Positions 1 to 11,468 of a DNA stretch of 64,000 nucleotides are shown here, piece after piece. Where the stretch lies: NCBI RefSeq assembly GCF_020379485.1, contig NC_063448.1:7029726-7093725 (forward strand), written 5' to 3'. The notes under the pieces are model-generated. The model made no database searches and was not told the origin of the DNA. It was given only the letters and a program-made list of their open reading frames with translations. This DNA is from Brassica napus (lineage: Eukaryota > Streptophyta > Magnoliopsida > Brassicales > Brassicaceae). The stretch's first letter is position 1, and each line of letters opens with the position of its first letter. A program made the translations under genes and the position numbers.

Positions 1-580
1 AATGCCTGAGCGGAGCGTTGTTTCTGATGATTGCTGGTTTTGCTCATAACGGACAGCCTGCACTAGCCAGAGTTTTTCAAAGAGATGATGGACTCTGGAG
101 ATTCCAAACTGGATGAAGTGACAGTGATCAGCGCTCTCTCGGCTTGTGGACATGTGGGGGATATGGAATTAGGTGATTGGATTGTGGATTACGTTGCTAA
201 GAACCAGATCAAGATTAGCGTTTCAGGATGCAGGTCTTTGATCTTCATGCACGCAAGGTGTGGAAACCTGAGGGAAGCAAAACGGGTCTTGGAAGAAATG
301 ATTGACAGAGATATTGTCTCTTATAATACGTTAATCTCAGCTTTTGCAGCTAATGGAGGTGGGGTTGAAACGCTGAATTGATTCTCAAAGATGAAAGAAG
401 AAGGCATAGAGCCAGACCGTGACTTATACTGGTGTCTTGAGTGCTTGCAGCCGTTCAGGATTACTCGAAGAAGGCCAGAGAATATTCAAATCTATAAGAT
501 ATCCATCGGCGGATCACTATTCTTGTTTACAATGATTTACTGGGGTGAGTTGATAAGAATAATGAGGCAAACATAGTAAT
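1..580 (+). pseudogene. PPR gene fragment (AT1G14470-like), C-terminal part
   Basis: The translation from the window edge carries PPR-type helical repeats, including a segment around 85-381 with the pattern DEVTVISALSACGH, SLIFMHARCGNLREAKRV and DIVSYNTLISAFAANG. These match what I remember of the AT1G14470 PPR protein, which lies beside the ankyrin genes in Arabidopsis. A TGA at 379-381 interrupts the frame. The same frame then resumes with KMKEEGIEPDRDLYW before homology stops near 480. PPR proteins of this kind are usually organelle RNA-binding factors, but this copy cannot make a full protein: it has a stop, lacks an intact C-terminus and runs off the window on the left. The portion upstream of base 1 is not visible. 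Confidence 0.8.
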
Positions 581-1025
581 TGAGAGAATCCCCCTGGATG
601 TACATTCAGGAGTATATTTCATATGCCTAATGGGGAGCCCATAGGAAGGCAGCGGCGTCTCGTCCCAGGTTGACCATTTGCCACTTTGCTGAAACAGAGA
701 AAGTGAAGGCAAAGACAACCTCCATTTTTCACTTTAAATGTAGTGTAAATAAGAAGTTTGTATAGGGGTCCGTTACTAAAAGAAATATGCAAAATCAAAA
801 TAATGCGTGTGTCGATATCTGATGACTGTAGAATTTACTGTATGAATTGTTTATCATTTTGATCTGCCTCGTCTTTATGTTGTCTACAGTCTCTTTGGCC
901 ATTCGATGTGGGTCTTCACTTCTTGAGGTTTATGCTGACTTCAGTTCTGAGTACGTAAACCCTCAGCTGTGTCTTGCTTGGAGATGTGCGTACTGGTTGA
1001 ACCAAGCTTCCTCGTAATCTCTGGT
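520..1025 (+). repeat. Diverged copy of the ankyrin-gene 5' flank module
   Basis: The stretch 585-720 (gagaatcc, ggatgtacattca, catatgcctaatg, ggagccataggaagg, ctcgtcccaggttga) aligns by eye with 8870-8970 upstream of ankyrin copy 2. This places PPR-tail DNA and ankyrin-gene flank in one duplicated unit. From 725 to 1025 I see no gene. The sequence stops at AATTA (1026-1030), the left target duplication of the element that follows. Confidence 0.45.
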
Positions 1026-1095
1026 AATTATGTGACATCCGGGTTTTTCGAAATAATATAAATGTGGAAAATAACATAATAATAAATACTGAAAT

Positions 1096-2932
1096 GTAGA
1101 CCCACCTGTGCAACTCGATTAACCCACCTGTGCTTCGCAGACGATTTCCTGATCTTTACTGATGGTACACTCGAATCAGTACAGGCTGTTATCTCGATAC
1201 TGGATGAATTTGCTCTTCACTCGGGCCTAAAAATCAGTGTTCAGAAGTCTTCCTTCTTCTCATCGGATATTTCCCAAGATCAGGTCAACCTCATCTCCTC
1301 AGCCACGAGCCTGTCTCCGGGTGTTCTCCCTGTTCTCTACCTTGGTGTACCACTTACAACAAAGAAGCTTCTCTCTATAATTGTGGCCCTCTCATCCAGT
1401 AAATCAAATCAAAGGTCAACTCGTGGAGTTCTCGTGCCCTCTCTTTTGCAGGAAGGCTCCTCCTCATCAACACAGTAATCGCACGCATCACCAACTTTTA
1501 GACCTCTTCCTTCATCCTCCCCAAGCAGTGCATTAACAAAATAAACTCCCTTTGTAGTGCCTTTCTCTGGCATGACTCATCAGAGGGTAGTCACTCGGCA
1601 AAAGTCTCTTGGGAAACCTGCACTCTTGACAAATCAGAATGAGGGTTAGGATGCAGAGACCTTGTATATACTGCTTGCATCCTAAAACTAATATGGATGC
1701 TCTTTACTTGCTCAGGGTCGATATTGGTAGCCTGGTTTAAAAAAGAAGTACTAAAATGCTCCCTCAGTCACATTTGGTCAGCAACTACCAAGAGCAAATT
1801 CTCATGGCTCACCAACAAGCTCCTAAAATCTAGCAATCTTGCTTATAGCTGGATAAAGATCAGAGTTGGAGGAGGTACCTCAGTGAGATTCTGGTATGAC
1901 AATTGGTCTCCATTTGGAAAGCTCTTGGATGTCATCTCTCCTGGCCGCACGAACACGATGGGAATACCATTATCGGCGACGCTAGCGGATATTTACTCTG
2001 ATGGCGCCTGGAACATTCGCCCTGCACGCTCAGATATTCAAATCCAGGTTCAGTCCTTTATGACTACTCTCACTCTTACTGATACTGATGATTCTTATTA
2101 TTAGGAAATCGAGGGAAAATAATGGACAAGGTACATAACAGGAAGAATCTATTACCTTCTTAAAAACCATGTGCCCACTGTACTCTGGTGAAAACTGGTT
2201 TGGAACAAAGGAGGAATACCAAAACACAGCTTCAGTGCTTGGATTACAATGCTTAACCGTATGCCAACAAAGGACATGATCATCTCCTGGGGACTGCAAG
2301 CAACCTCGGCGTGCATCCTTTGTACCTCTGGTTTCGAATCTCGTGATCATCTTTACTTTAATTGCGACTACAGTTGGGAACTCTGGAAACCGCTTGCACT
2401 CCGTTGTGGTCTTACTCCCTCTCGCCTCTGGACTGATACGATATCATCTCTTCTCACCCTCTCTTCTCCGGCTTGGCAGCGTCGTCTGATTCTACTGGTT
2501 TGGCAGTTGGTGATGTACTCTATTTGGCAGGAAAGGAACAGCAGAATTCATTGTCAAATTTTCAAACCAAAGGACACAATAAGCAATTCAATTGACAGGA
2601 CCTTAAGGAACAAGATCCAATCCTCTCGTGAAGCAAACCCCACTATGGCATCCAACATGATCCAATTCTAGATTGCTTCTTCTCTCCACTCAACTCCGTG
2701 AAAGAAACACCACCGATCTCCATTACAGTCCTTGCATCTCGTCGTTTCAACTCTCCGTCTTCTCCTAAGATTATCAGTTTGGGCTTCTTAATTTGTGTTT
2801 CAGAAACTTTGGGCTTTATTTAAATCTTTTGGGTATCAGATACTAGCAAAACACTAAGGTTTTGGGCTTGTATTATTTTTTTTTCTCATGCTTTAAATTT
2901 GAAGAATCTTTTCAAACAAAAAAATAAAAATA
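1096..2932 (+). mobile_element. 5'-truncated, decayed LINE (non-LTR retrotransposon)
   Basis: The element starts inside the reverse transcriptase: FADDFLIF near 1138 is the catalytic FADD box. Then come the C-terminal RT/thumb region and a zf-RVT zinc-binding domain (2249-2470, with pattern C-x2-C followed by RDHLYFNC). Frames are broken by several stops and shifts, for example between 1430 and 1700 and at 2102, so it is dead. An A-rich tail lies at about 2917-2932. A 15-bp target duplication, aataaatactgaaat, flanks it at 1081-1095 and 2933-2947, which fixes the boundaries and shows it landed inside the surrounding LTR. The first 40 bases contain the 12-mer acccacctgtgc twice, perhaps a 5' junction duplication. 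Confidence 0.8.
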
Positions 2933-4526
2933 AATAAATACTGAAATAATAATAAACTTCAGATTATAATATCAAGTCAAATACAATACCATAAGGTCCA
3001 AACTGCAAATGCCGATAACAACATAAATCCGAAATATAAAGACAACATAAGTCTGAAAGTCTAAAATAGGAAATAACATAACGATAAAAGCCTAAAGACC
3101 TAAAAAACTGATAAACGATAAAAGCGATAAAAGCCCAAAAGCCCAGTAGCACCGGTCCGATAATCACTCCAGCTCGTCAGTCTCACCTGAAAGGGGGGGG
3201 GGGGAGAGTGAGGGGTGAGCGACAGGGGAATCGCCCAATGAGGTATGGGATGCTACCCCGAAGTCCATGGACCCGGATATATCACTCCGAATAAATATAA
3301 TTTAATTCTAATACATGTAAAACACGACACCTAAAGTACCCAAACAACAAACAATGGTCCTAGCGAGGTGCACACTCGCTGCCCACTAACAGGTCAAAAA
3401 CATAACACAGCTCGAGATAGTGCTCGGATACCGCCCGTAAACGATTTATCGACACTCCCAGGCTACAGCTCAACCGGTCGGCTAAAGTTGGCAGTAACCT
3501 CCATACAATCCGGCATACAGAAGTCCGTCTCTGTATCCGTCTCCAAACAATCCTAGCTAGAATTTACATTAAGTGAAACAATCAATGTTGAATCCTCTAA
3601 CACCCTAGCTCCAGTTTAAGCAAAGAACCTAATAACTAAACCAGCAATGACAGATTCGATTTCAAGCAGACGAAACATATTAGTAGTAAGTTATATTTAT
3701 TCGAGGTCCTAAGCCGTGTACGAGAAGTTCAGGAATAGACTCTCACCTTAGCAATAGGGAAAAGTGGTATCTATGAACTCCAGCTGCTCAAATAGACTCC
3801 AAATATGAAATCAAGGCGAAATTCTAAATCAAAACGGTATTCGAACGGTTTAAAACAGGTCTGGTCAAAGTCTACGGGAAAGCAACCCGCAGGTCAAAGG
3901 TCAATCCAGTCAACTCTGACCCAAGCCGGTCAATCCTTGACCAGATTGGAATTGATTTAAACCAACGGGTTTTCCTTAACCGAAATCAATTCCAATCGGA
4001 CCATCCGGTTTACCTTAACCAAGATTGATTAATTAATTAATTAATTTAACTAACCGGTTTAGCCTAACCGAATTCCAATTGATTTTAACCGGCGGTTTAA
4101 CCTAACCAACCCTAAATCAATTTAAACCAGTCAAATCACCTGACTCACCGGAGTCGGCCGAGTTACCGGTGAGTCATCGGCGGCGACAGCTTACCGGAAA
4201 ATCACCGGCGGCGGCGGGGAGGCGGCGATGCGGCGGCGGGGAGGCGGCGATGCGGCGGCAGGTTCTCGGCAGCGGACGAACGGTGGTCAGGCACGGCGGC
4301 TCCGGCGAATGGCGGTCGGAGACGGTGGCGCGTGGCCGGAATGCGCGGCGGCTCTTGCAGACAGCGACGGCGCGTGCGTTTCACGCGCTCGCAGAGGCAA
4401 AACTTCGGGAGGCTCTAGCGGCTTCGTCCGGACTCCGATTGCGGCGTGGTCGGTGTCTATGGCTCCGTCTCGTCGAGAGGAACACGATGGTGGTCTTTCA
4501 TGCACGAGATTCTCAATGGTTAGGAA

Positions 4527-5203
4527 TAGGCATGGACATAAAACCAAAAACCGAACCGGAAACCGAACCGAAAAACCGAATCCGAAACCGAACCAAAGTT
4601 CAAAGATAACCGAATGGTTCCTATATTTCTATAACCGAAAAACCAAAACCGAACCGGAACTGAACCGAGAACTGAATGGGTACCCGAATATCCGAAATAA
4701 AATTTATATACCTAAAAATATTAATTATATTTAGTATTAAAAATACTAAATATTCAAAACTCACTACTTATATACCGAACTATCCAAAAAATTGAAATAC
4801 TCGAATATTTGTTTTATATAGAGTATTTTAAATTATCCAAATTATCCTAAAGAACCGAATTACCCGAATTTTTTTTATCCAAAATATTAAAATTTATCTG
4901 AATTACCTATTTATATCCAAAAAATCCCCACTAAATTGTTTTTTACCCCGAATCATCCAAAATTAACCAAAAAAAAAATCAGAACCGAACCGTAACTGAA
5001 TTGAAACCAAAAATTTATCAGATATTAGTCGGTTCTTATAATTGTTATCTGAACCGACCAAAACCGAAAAGAACCGAACCGGACCCGAACCGAATTTCAT
5101 AGATAACCGAATGGTTTCTATATCTTTATAACCAAAAAACCCAAAAACCGAAAACCAAAAGAACCGAACCGGGACCGAACCGGAAACCGAACGCCCAGGC
5201 ATT
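4527..5203. mobile_element. Non-autonomous hAT-like element rich in AACCGA repeats
   Basis: The 8-bp sequence gttaggaa flanks it exactly (4519-4526 and 5204-5211), the duplication size expected for hAT insertion. The ends are weak inverted repeats: TAGGCATGGACAT on the left, AATGCCTGGGCGT on the reverse of the right. Both arms consist of degenerate AACCGA/AACCGG repeats around an AT-rich core. There is no transposase. The spurious open frames across it (168 and 79 codons) come from these repeats. Confidence 0.65.
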
Positions 5204-5529
5204 GTTAGGAAGTTATGGACGATTTACTAAACGGAACCGAAACTGAAACTTAAGGCATGCGGTTTCCGGCGTTACCTTGGGCGGTTATCGGAGGTGGCGA
5301 GCTCGACACAGTCACGGTGTGAGAAGGCTCCGACGAACTCCTGTGGTGGCTCAGGTTCTCCAAAAATTCCCCATTTCTCCCATTAACTCTTCCTCTCTAA
5401 ACTTTTCTTGATGAATTTGGTGAAAAAAACAAAGTAGAGAGGTGAATTTTTATAGAAAATACCATGGACTTCTGGAGATGGATTTGGGCCTCGACCTGAA
5501 TTCGTTGGACTAGAATTTGGGTCATTACA

Positions 5530-5835
5530 AATTACTTCTCTTATTTTTGAAATATTTGCTAAGTACGGAGATATTCTATCTGCTAGGAGAATTTACAACG
5601 AGTTAGATCCGCAGAATAATCTTGTCACTTGGAATGCTATGATTTCTGGATATACTACAATTCGGTTATTTGTGCTCACTGCTCAGCAAGACGTTGCCTT
5701 TTGATACAATGCCTATGCGGATTTTTTTTTTTTTTTTTGCGGCAACTCGATGGTAGCTGGATTTGCTCACGACAGATGACCTGCTTCAGCCATTTGAGTT
5801 TTTCAAAATGGCTTGTGGTAGGAAACTCTTTAGGA
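5530..5835 (+). pseudogene. Second PPR gene fragment (AT1G14470-like)
   Basis: Frames here encode SARRIYNEL, NLVTWNAMISGYTT, then after a shift FDTMPMR, and after a T-run at 5720-5737 NSMVAGFAHD. These are consecutive PPR-motif pieces of the same protein as the fragment at 1-580, from a slightly more N-terminal position. The reading frame changes at least twice and there is no start or stop. The fragment runs directly into the 5' flank of ankyrin copy 1, with the shared block ggtaggaaactctttaggac at 5818. It therefore marks the edge of the duplicated unit. Non-functional. Confidence 0.75.
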
Positions 5836-6117
5836 CCCACCTAGTGTACATATGGAAGTAAACCATCCATGATTACAAAGTAATGGTTCTTGCTCTGAAG
5901 CTTCCTGGTAATCCCCTCCCCAAAGGTAGCCTTTTAATCTCTTTCTCTCTCTTAAAGTGGTTGGTGAGAGGTCTTTCTTTATTGTTTCTCTTACAGTGAA
6001 ACTTTTACCCTTTTCTTTAATCAACTCATTCCGCGTGGAAGTTCACTTACTGCATTTGCTCCGAAGCTGCCTCCTAACACGCTCAAAGTCTCGACACTTT
6101 CCTTTGTTTTAAGAGTG

Positions 6118-6126
6118 TATATAAAT
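6118..6126 (+). promoter_or_regulatory. TATA box of ankyrin copy 1
   Basis: The sequence tatataaat lies about 100 bp upstream of the ATG of the intact ankyrin gene. The surrounding core (gtatataaatctgaattg) is kept upstream of copy 3 at 24870-24890. Position and conservation suggest the core promoter. No other element is clear. Confidence 0.45.
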
Positions 6127-6226
6127 CTGAATTGCAGGTAATGAAGCCACGATAGAACAATAAAAGTCCCTCACTCAACTTCATCACTCTTTAAGAGTTC
6201 TATCAAAAACCTAAAACTTACTTTCC

Positions 6227-7702
6227 ATGGATCCACGTCTTCAACTAGCAGCTGAATCTGGAAGCATTGATGAGCTGTATGCTCTTATTGAAGAGAATCC
6301 ATACATACTTGAGAACATGGATGCGGTTCCATTTGTGACCACTCCCCTCCACATAGCTGCAGCTTCGGGGAACATACCATTTGCAAAGGAGATTATGAAT
6401 CTGAAGCCCTCTTTTGCAAGAAAGCTCAACGCAAGCGGGTACAGTCCATTGCATCTTGCTGTAGACAAGGATAAGACTAAGTTTGTCGCCAGTATGCTCT
6501 GGCTTGATAATGGTCTTGCCCGCGTTAAAGGGAGAAATGGCATCACACCGTTTCTTTCACTAGTGTCAAGAGGAAACGCAGATCTTGTGGCAGAGTGCCT
6601 CCTTACTTCCCCTGAATGTATCCAAGATGAGACTGTAGATAGCCAGAATGCTCTGCATCTTGCTGTGTTACATGATAGATTTGAAGTTCTCCAAGTCCTC
6701 ACCGGATGGATCCAGAGAATGAGCCAAAGAGATGCTGACTCCATTGAGTATCGTGTTCTGAATAAATCGGATCTTAACTACAACACGCCTTTGCACCTTG
6801 CAGCATCTAAGAATGATCACCAGGCATGTTTTCTTCTCTTCTTCAATTCTTATTTAAAACTATATATTAAAACAAGTTCTACCATGTGAAGTAGATGGGC
6901 TTCCTATGAATGAACTTCGTGAGATTTTTATACATTAAGATTCTTTCCTAATATGCAGATGGTGAGACTGTTATTGGAATGTCGGTCGGTTCAGCGAAAT
7001 AAATTAAATGGTGAAAAATTAACTTTCCTTGATATCTTAAGAAACCAAGGACAGAGAGACGCAGGTGGAGACTTAAGAAGCCAGGGACCGAGAGTCGTAG
7101 GAGGAGAGGACTTGGATTTGGAACAAGTTGCTATAAAAACCGGGTGTAAAGAGGCGGCTTCCCTGCCAAGACCCAAAAAAAGGTTTGAGATTTTAAAATC
7201 ACCATTCACTTTCGGGACATTGTACTCCACATTCATGAGACGCCTAAGGACTGACACATCGGACGAAGCTCGTGGAGTGTTCCTGATTGTATGCACTTTG
7301 ATAATAACAGCCACTTACCAGACTGCCCTCCAGCCTCCCGGAGGTGTACACCAATCCGAGGATTCGAATGCGGGTTCCGTGGTGATGAAACAGACGTTCT
7401 TCATCCTTCTTTGGGTTTTCAACACCTTAGGCTTCTGCTGCGCTATACTCTACACCTTTTTTCTCATACCACTTCGTAGTTTGTTTGTAAATTGGTTCTT
7501 TTGGATTGGGACATCTCTGTGCATTTCTTATGCTCTAGCCATGGCAGTAATCTCACCACACCCTCTAGTGTTTATCTCCGCGGCCTTCGCCTTCTTCCTG
7601 CTCATTGCTCTCTATATCTTGCTTGAAGTTTTCATACAACACTGGCGGAATCATCGATCTGTGGATCCTAAGCCCCGATTAAGCTGGTTTTGGAAGGTTT
7701 GA
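6227..7702 (+). CDS. Ankyrin-repeat / PGG-domain membrane protein, copy 1 (intact)
   Basis: Two exons, 6227-6823 and 6959-7702, join in phase to give 446 residues. Exon 1 holds about five ankyrin repeats (TPLHIAAASGN, SPLHLAVDKDK, NALHLAVLHDR, NTPLHLAASKND). Exon 2 holds the PGG domain: DTSDEARGVF near residue 297, then TYQTALQPPGG, with about four hydrophobic helices to the end, which closes SWFWKV. The intron starts with GC rather than GT (cag/gcatgt) and ends AG. The ATG gives the same start (MDPRL) as the paralogs. The family includes Arabidopsis BDA1 (immune signalling downstream of SNC2) and AT1G14480/AT1G14500. Membrane location and a possible defence role are inferred from the family. 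This is one of two copies in the cluster without damage. Confidence 0.9.
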
Positions 7703-7960
7703 TACAACATGTGTCACTTCTATTACAGAAGAGAGGATTTTGAGAAGGTAAAAAAGGATGCAACCGTCAAAACCTATGCCATGCCCCTTGTTTAGTCTTT
7801 TATTTTTTGTATTGCAATAATGTTCAGTTTTGTAATTTATCGACTTTTATATATACTATGCTATGTAAGGAATGATTTCATGCATGAGAATCTTGATACC
7901 ATTTTTGCTTCTATTGTCCTCATGCTGAAACTTTATGGCCTAGAAAAGGACTCCTGCTCA
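7703..7960. other. 3' flank of ankyrin copy 1
   Basis: The segment begins tacaacatgtgt, the same 3' flank sequence found after copies 2, 3 and 4 (16497, 33412, 36228). It also holds catgccccttgtttag, another block shared with copy 3. No gene seen. Confidence 0.5.
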
Positions 7961-7984
7961 CAGAGCTTCTACAAAAAAAAAAAA

Positions 7985-8440
7985 ACTCTCTTGTTGAATG
8001 TATCCATATCAAAATCAGGGTGTAAAGAGGCGGATTCTATGCCAGCAAAGTCTGATCTTCTTAAATCGCCAGTCACTTTCTGAACATACAACTCCACGGT
8101 CTTGAGAGGCCAAAGGTCAAACACTTAAAAAAGAAGCTCGTGGAGTGTTTCTGATTGTTGTATGCACTTTAAAAATAACAACCACTTATCAGACTATACT
8201 CCAGCCTCCGGGAGGCGTACACCAATCCAACCATGGCAATACAGGTTCCGTGGTGATGAAGAATGTATTCTACACTTTTCTGTCTCTTACCACTAGGGAA
8301 TCTCTGTTCTTATAGTATGGTTCTTTTGGGTTGTGACATCTCTGTGCTTCTCTTATGCCTTATCAATGGCTGTAATCTCACTACGCCCACACTTCCTCTC
8401 CGTCACCTTCGCCTTCTTCCTGCTTTTTACTAATGTACAT
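7985..8440 (+). pseudogene. Decayed exon-2 (PGG) relic of an ankyrin gene
   Basis: The sequence aligns with exon 2 of copy 1 in order: ggtgtaaagaggcggatt, then cttaaatcgccagtcactttc, gaagctcgtggagtgtt, cctccgggaggcgtacaccaatc and cttatgcc-tatc-atggc. The PGG-coding block is near 8206. Multiple small insertions and deletions and stops break the frame, and no exon 1 lies upstream. It is a dead partial duplicate between copies 1 and 2. A similar relic sits between copies 3 and 4 (33655-33870). Confidence 0.75.
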
Positions 8441-8540
8441 ATGCAACCTAAATGTGGAAATATAGAGAACAAAGAATACAAGAGAACATAAAGAAGCAGC
8501 TTAGGCAAAAGATTTCTCTTGGGTTGGTTGTTCAAGCTGA

Positions 8541-9405
8541 TTGGAGACCTTTTGGGCCATTAGTTTAATCTGCGATATGTGTAATTTAATAATTAGACCA
8601 CTAAAACCATGGATGTCTTTTGTGAATGTAACCATAACTATACAGCCAACTACTAGGCATCTAATAAACAATGCAATAAGGTTTCTAAATTTTTTAAAAC
8701 CAACCAATAATTAGGGACAAACATTCTAATTATCTCTAGAAGACAATGTGAATCATATAATATTAATAAGTCAGACTAAACTAATGTCAAACTTCAGACT
8801 GAAAGAGTGAGAGACAGAGATTGAGAGCATGACAATTCTGATACACAATTCTAACGAGCAAACAATGGGGTAGAGAATCAACATGGATGGACATTCATGA
8901 TTACTTTTCATAGGCCTATAATGTGGAGCCATAAGAAGGATCAGCTTCTCATCCCATGTTGAACTAAAAAGACATCCATTGCCAGATCACTATTCTTCCA
9001 TGGATGATGATTCGTTGGGCTGTTTCATGAAAGCTTTGTTATTGTATTTGTTGAGCATTGCCGCTGATAAACTATTTGAACTCGGCTCCAAGTTATGAAG
9101 GGGACCTAATTTGGTTCTCAAAACATATATGCAGCTGTCTGCTTGTGGAAAATATAGAGAATGAAGAAAAAATATGAAGGAGCAAGCAATGGGACAAGTC
9201 ATTCAAGAGCTCCTGTTGACATGGATGGGCATATCATTGATTGATAAAATGGCGTGTGGTAGGAAACTCTTTAGGACCCACCTCGTGTAATTAATACGGT
9301 AATAAACCGTCTGTGATGACAAGGTTGAATGACTCTTGCTTTGAAACTTCCCTGGTAGCCAGAATAGGATAGAAAAAAAATATTACAAAAGATAGAGTTT
9401 CTGCC
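8541..9405 (+). repeat. Duplicated 5' module, copy a (upstream of ankyrin copy 2)
   Basis: Blocks such as gggccattagtttaatctgc, ccaataaacaatgcaataag-like, ctctagaagacaatgtgaat and ggaaactctttaggaccc recur upstream of copy 4 (33886-34320), and partly at 39237-39480 and 5818-5915. It is non-coding flank carried along by the tandem duplication. It probably includes the promoter of the copy-2/copy-4 type genes. No gene seen. Confidence 0.7.
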
Positions 9406-10406
9406 TACTTCTGTATGAATCAAAGACTTCAACAGGCTGCTGAATCAGGTAGCATCAATGACCTTTATGCTTTGATCGATGAGAATCCGTGCATACTGGA
9501 GAACATCGATGCCATGCCATTTGTAAACACTCCACTTCACATAGCTGCATCTTGTGGGGAAATAGCGTTCGCCGTAGAGATGCTGAATCTCAAGCCTTCT
9601 TTTGCGAAAAAACTCAATACAAACGGGTGCAGTCCGTTGCACCTTGCTGTGGAGAAGGATCAACAAGAGCTCGTCACCTGGCTGCTCAGGATTGATCCCA
9701 GCCTTGCTGGCGTTAAAGGCAGAGAAGGCATCACGCTGTTCCATCTCCTAGTGTTAAGAGCGAACGTCGATCTTGTGGTAGAGTGCCTCATAACATCTCC
9801 TGAATGTATTAAAGATGTGAGCGTGAATGGCCAAAATGCTCTGCATCTTGCTGTGGTGAATGAAAGATTTGAAGTTCTGCAGGTCCTCACCGGATGGATC
9901 CAGAGAATGAGTCAGAAAAATGCTCGCTCTATCGAGTATTCAGTTCTGAATAAGAAGGATTTAACCGGCAACACGCCTCTGCACCGTGCAGCATATTAGA
10001 ATGATCATCAGGTATGCTTTATATTCTAATTTTTCAAGAGAAAGTAAGCCAAAGATTTAGGCGAGTACTTGCTGTTTTAGATGTACTTAATCCTTGACTT
10101 GCTTTGCATTAATAAAAATTTTAGATTGTACTTGACTTGACTTGTTATAAATGAGTAATTGCTTATTTTGAGTTACTTGTCCGGCTCTATTAATTATTAT
10201 TTGCAAAATCAAGACATATACAAAATAAGTAACAAGTATAAGAAGACTAACTAGTATTTGTGTCTAACCTTAAATGCAAGTAACATAAAAGACAAGTATT
10301 TATAAGCAAGTAACTAGTATTTAATAGAGCAAATAACGGGGTAGGTAACGAGTCAAGACTGACCGAGTCTAGGTCGAGTAACGAGTAATGATGCCCAGCC
10401 CACTGA

Positions 10407-10580
10407 CAGGGTCGGCCATGAGATTTTGGAGGCATGTGGCTGTTTCTATGTAAATTTTTTTTTTTTACAAATTTCGGGGCCTAAAATTTTTTTTAGGGAT
10501 CTATTTGTATGTAATTTTTTTCAAAAAATTTGGGAACCTGTTGCAAATGTTTCACCTAGTATGGCCCAGGGCCGGCCCTG
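10407..10580. mobile_element. hAT MITE in the intron of ankyrin copy 2
   Basis: It is flanked by an exact 8-bp duplication cccactga (10399-10406, 10581-10588). The inverted ends are CAGGGTCGGCCATGAG and, reversed from the right, CAGGGCCGGCCCTGGG. Length is 174 bp with no coding capacity. The orthologous intron of copy 4 lacks it, so it inserted after the duplication. It belongs with the elements at 17440 and 30060. Confidence 0.85.
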
Positions 10581-10889
10581 CCCACTGATTGACCATTTTA
10601 TGCAGATGGTGAAATTGTTACTAGAATGTCGAATGGTTCAACGTAACAAAGTAAATGGTGAAGGTTTAACATTCCTTGATATCTTAAGAAGACAGGGACA
10701 AATTGTTGAAGGTGGAGACTTGGAACAAGCTGCTCTAAAAACCGGGTGCAAGCAAGCAGCTTCTCTGCCAAAACTGATGAAAAAAACATACGATTTCTTC
10801 AAATCACCAATCACGTTTTGGGCTTACTGCTCCACGCATACTAGACGCATTAGTTCCGACACATCAGACGAAGCTCGTGGAGTCTTCTT

Positions 10890-11468
10890 TGTAAGTTTAT
10901 GAGAATTAATGAGAGTTTATGAGAATTATTTGAGAGATTTTGGTGAAGAACTAAGATAGATATGTGAGGGAATCCAAGAGAGAGAGACAAAAATATTTGA
11001 GAAACATTTTTCCTTAGATTGATTTAGTGTATACAATAGTTACATTAATAGATCTAGCAAGGAGAATAAGACAATGGGAATGAATAAACAAATGTAGATG
11101 AATAAACTAATGAAGACCAGATCTGGGGAAGTCACTTTCGGATAGTGACAACTCCCTTCTCTCTTCTTTCCTTAGCATATCATGTGACTTTGGCTTGTTT
11201 CCACACTCCAACAGCTCCATCCAGTTGCCTCCATTTGTTTAAATTCGTCCAAGACTTCAGACAAGATATTTAAATCAGTCTCACACCTTTCCTTGCTTCA
11301 GTTTTCCTGTCCATGATTTCCTGTCCATGATTTCATGTCCATGATTTCCTGTCCATGATCTCCTGTCCATGATCAATCAGGTTCTTCATGTCTTTACTCT
11401 TGCTTTTTATTGCTTCATGTCAACACTCATGTCTTTTACTCTTGCTCTTTATTCTCTTCATGTCAACA
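10890..11468 (-). repeat. 3' LTR of the Copia element in ankyrin copy 2
   Basis: On the minus strand the LTR starts TGTTGACATGAAG directly after a purine tract (cttgagggggag) and ends CTTACA. It includes about five tandem copies of a 15-base unit related to tcctgtccatgattt (11298-11370). Confidence 0.75.

Larger units (their letters stand above)
1031..5529 (-). repeat. Putative solo LTR (about 2 kb net) with nested insertions
   Basis: The left edge reads TGTGACATCC and the right edge reads GGGTCATTACA, so the ends are TG...CA. Both sides carry the 5-bp duplication AATTA (1026-1030 and 5530-5534). Read on the minus strand it begins TGTAATGACCC and ends GGATGTCACA, a form I associate with large plant Gypsy LTRs. 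No gag or pol is present, so a solo LTR is the simplest reading. Subtracting the LINE (1096-2932) and the hAT-like element (4527-5203) leaves about 2 kb. Inside are a run of 12 G near 3190 and CGG-rich sequence at 4160-4460 whose overlapping open frames look like chance. Confidence 0.5.

Noticed and set aside
4169..4734. Overlapping open frames of 146 and 168 codons on plus and shorter ones on minus
   Set aside because: CGG-rich and AACCGA-repeat composition keeps several frames open at once. No domain, and the frames run across a transposon boundary.
11298..11370. Regular 15-bp repeats considered as a CRISPR-like array
   Set aside because: Plain tandem repeats without spacers, inside a retrotransposon LTR of a plant genome.
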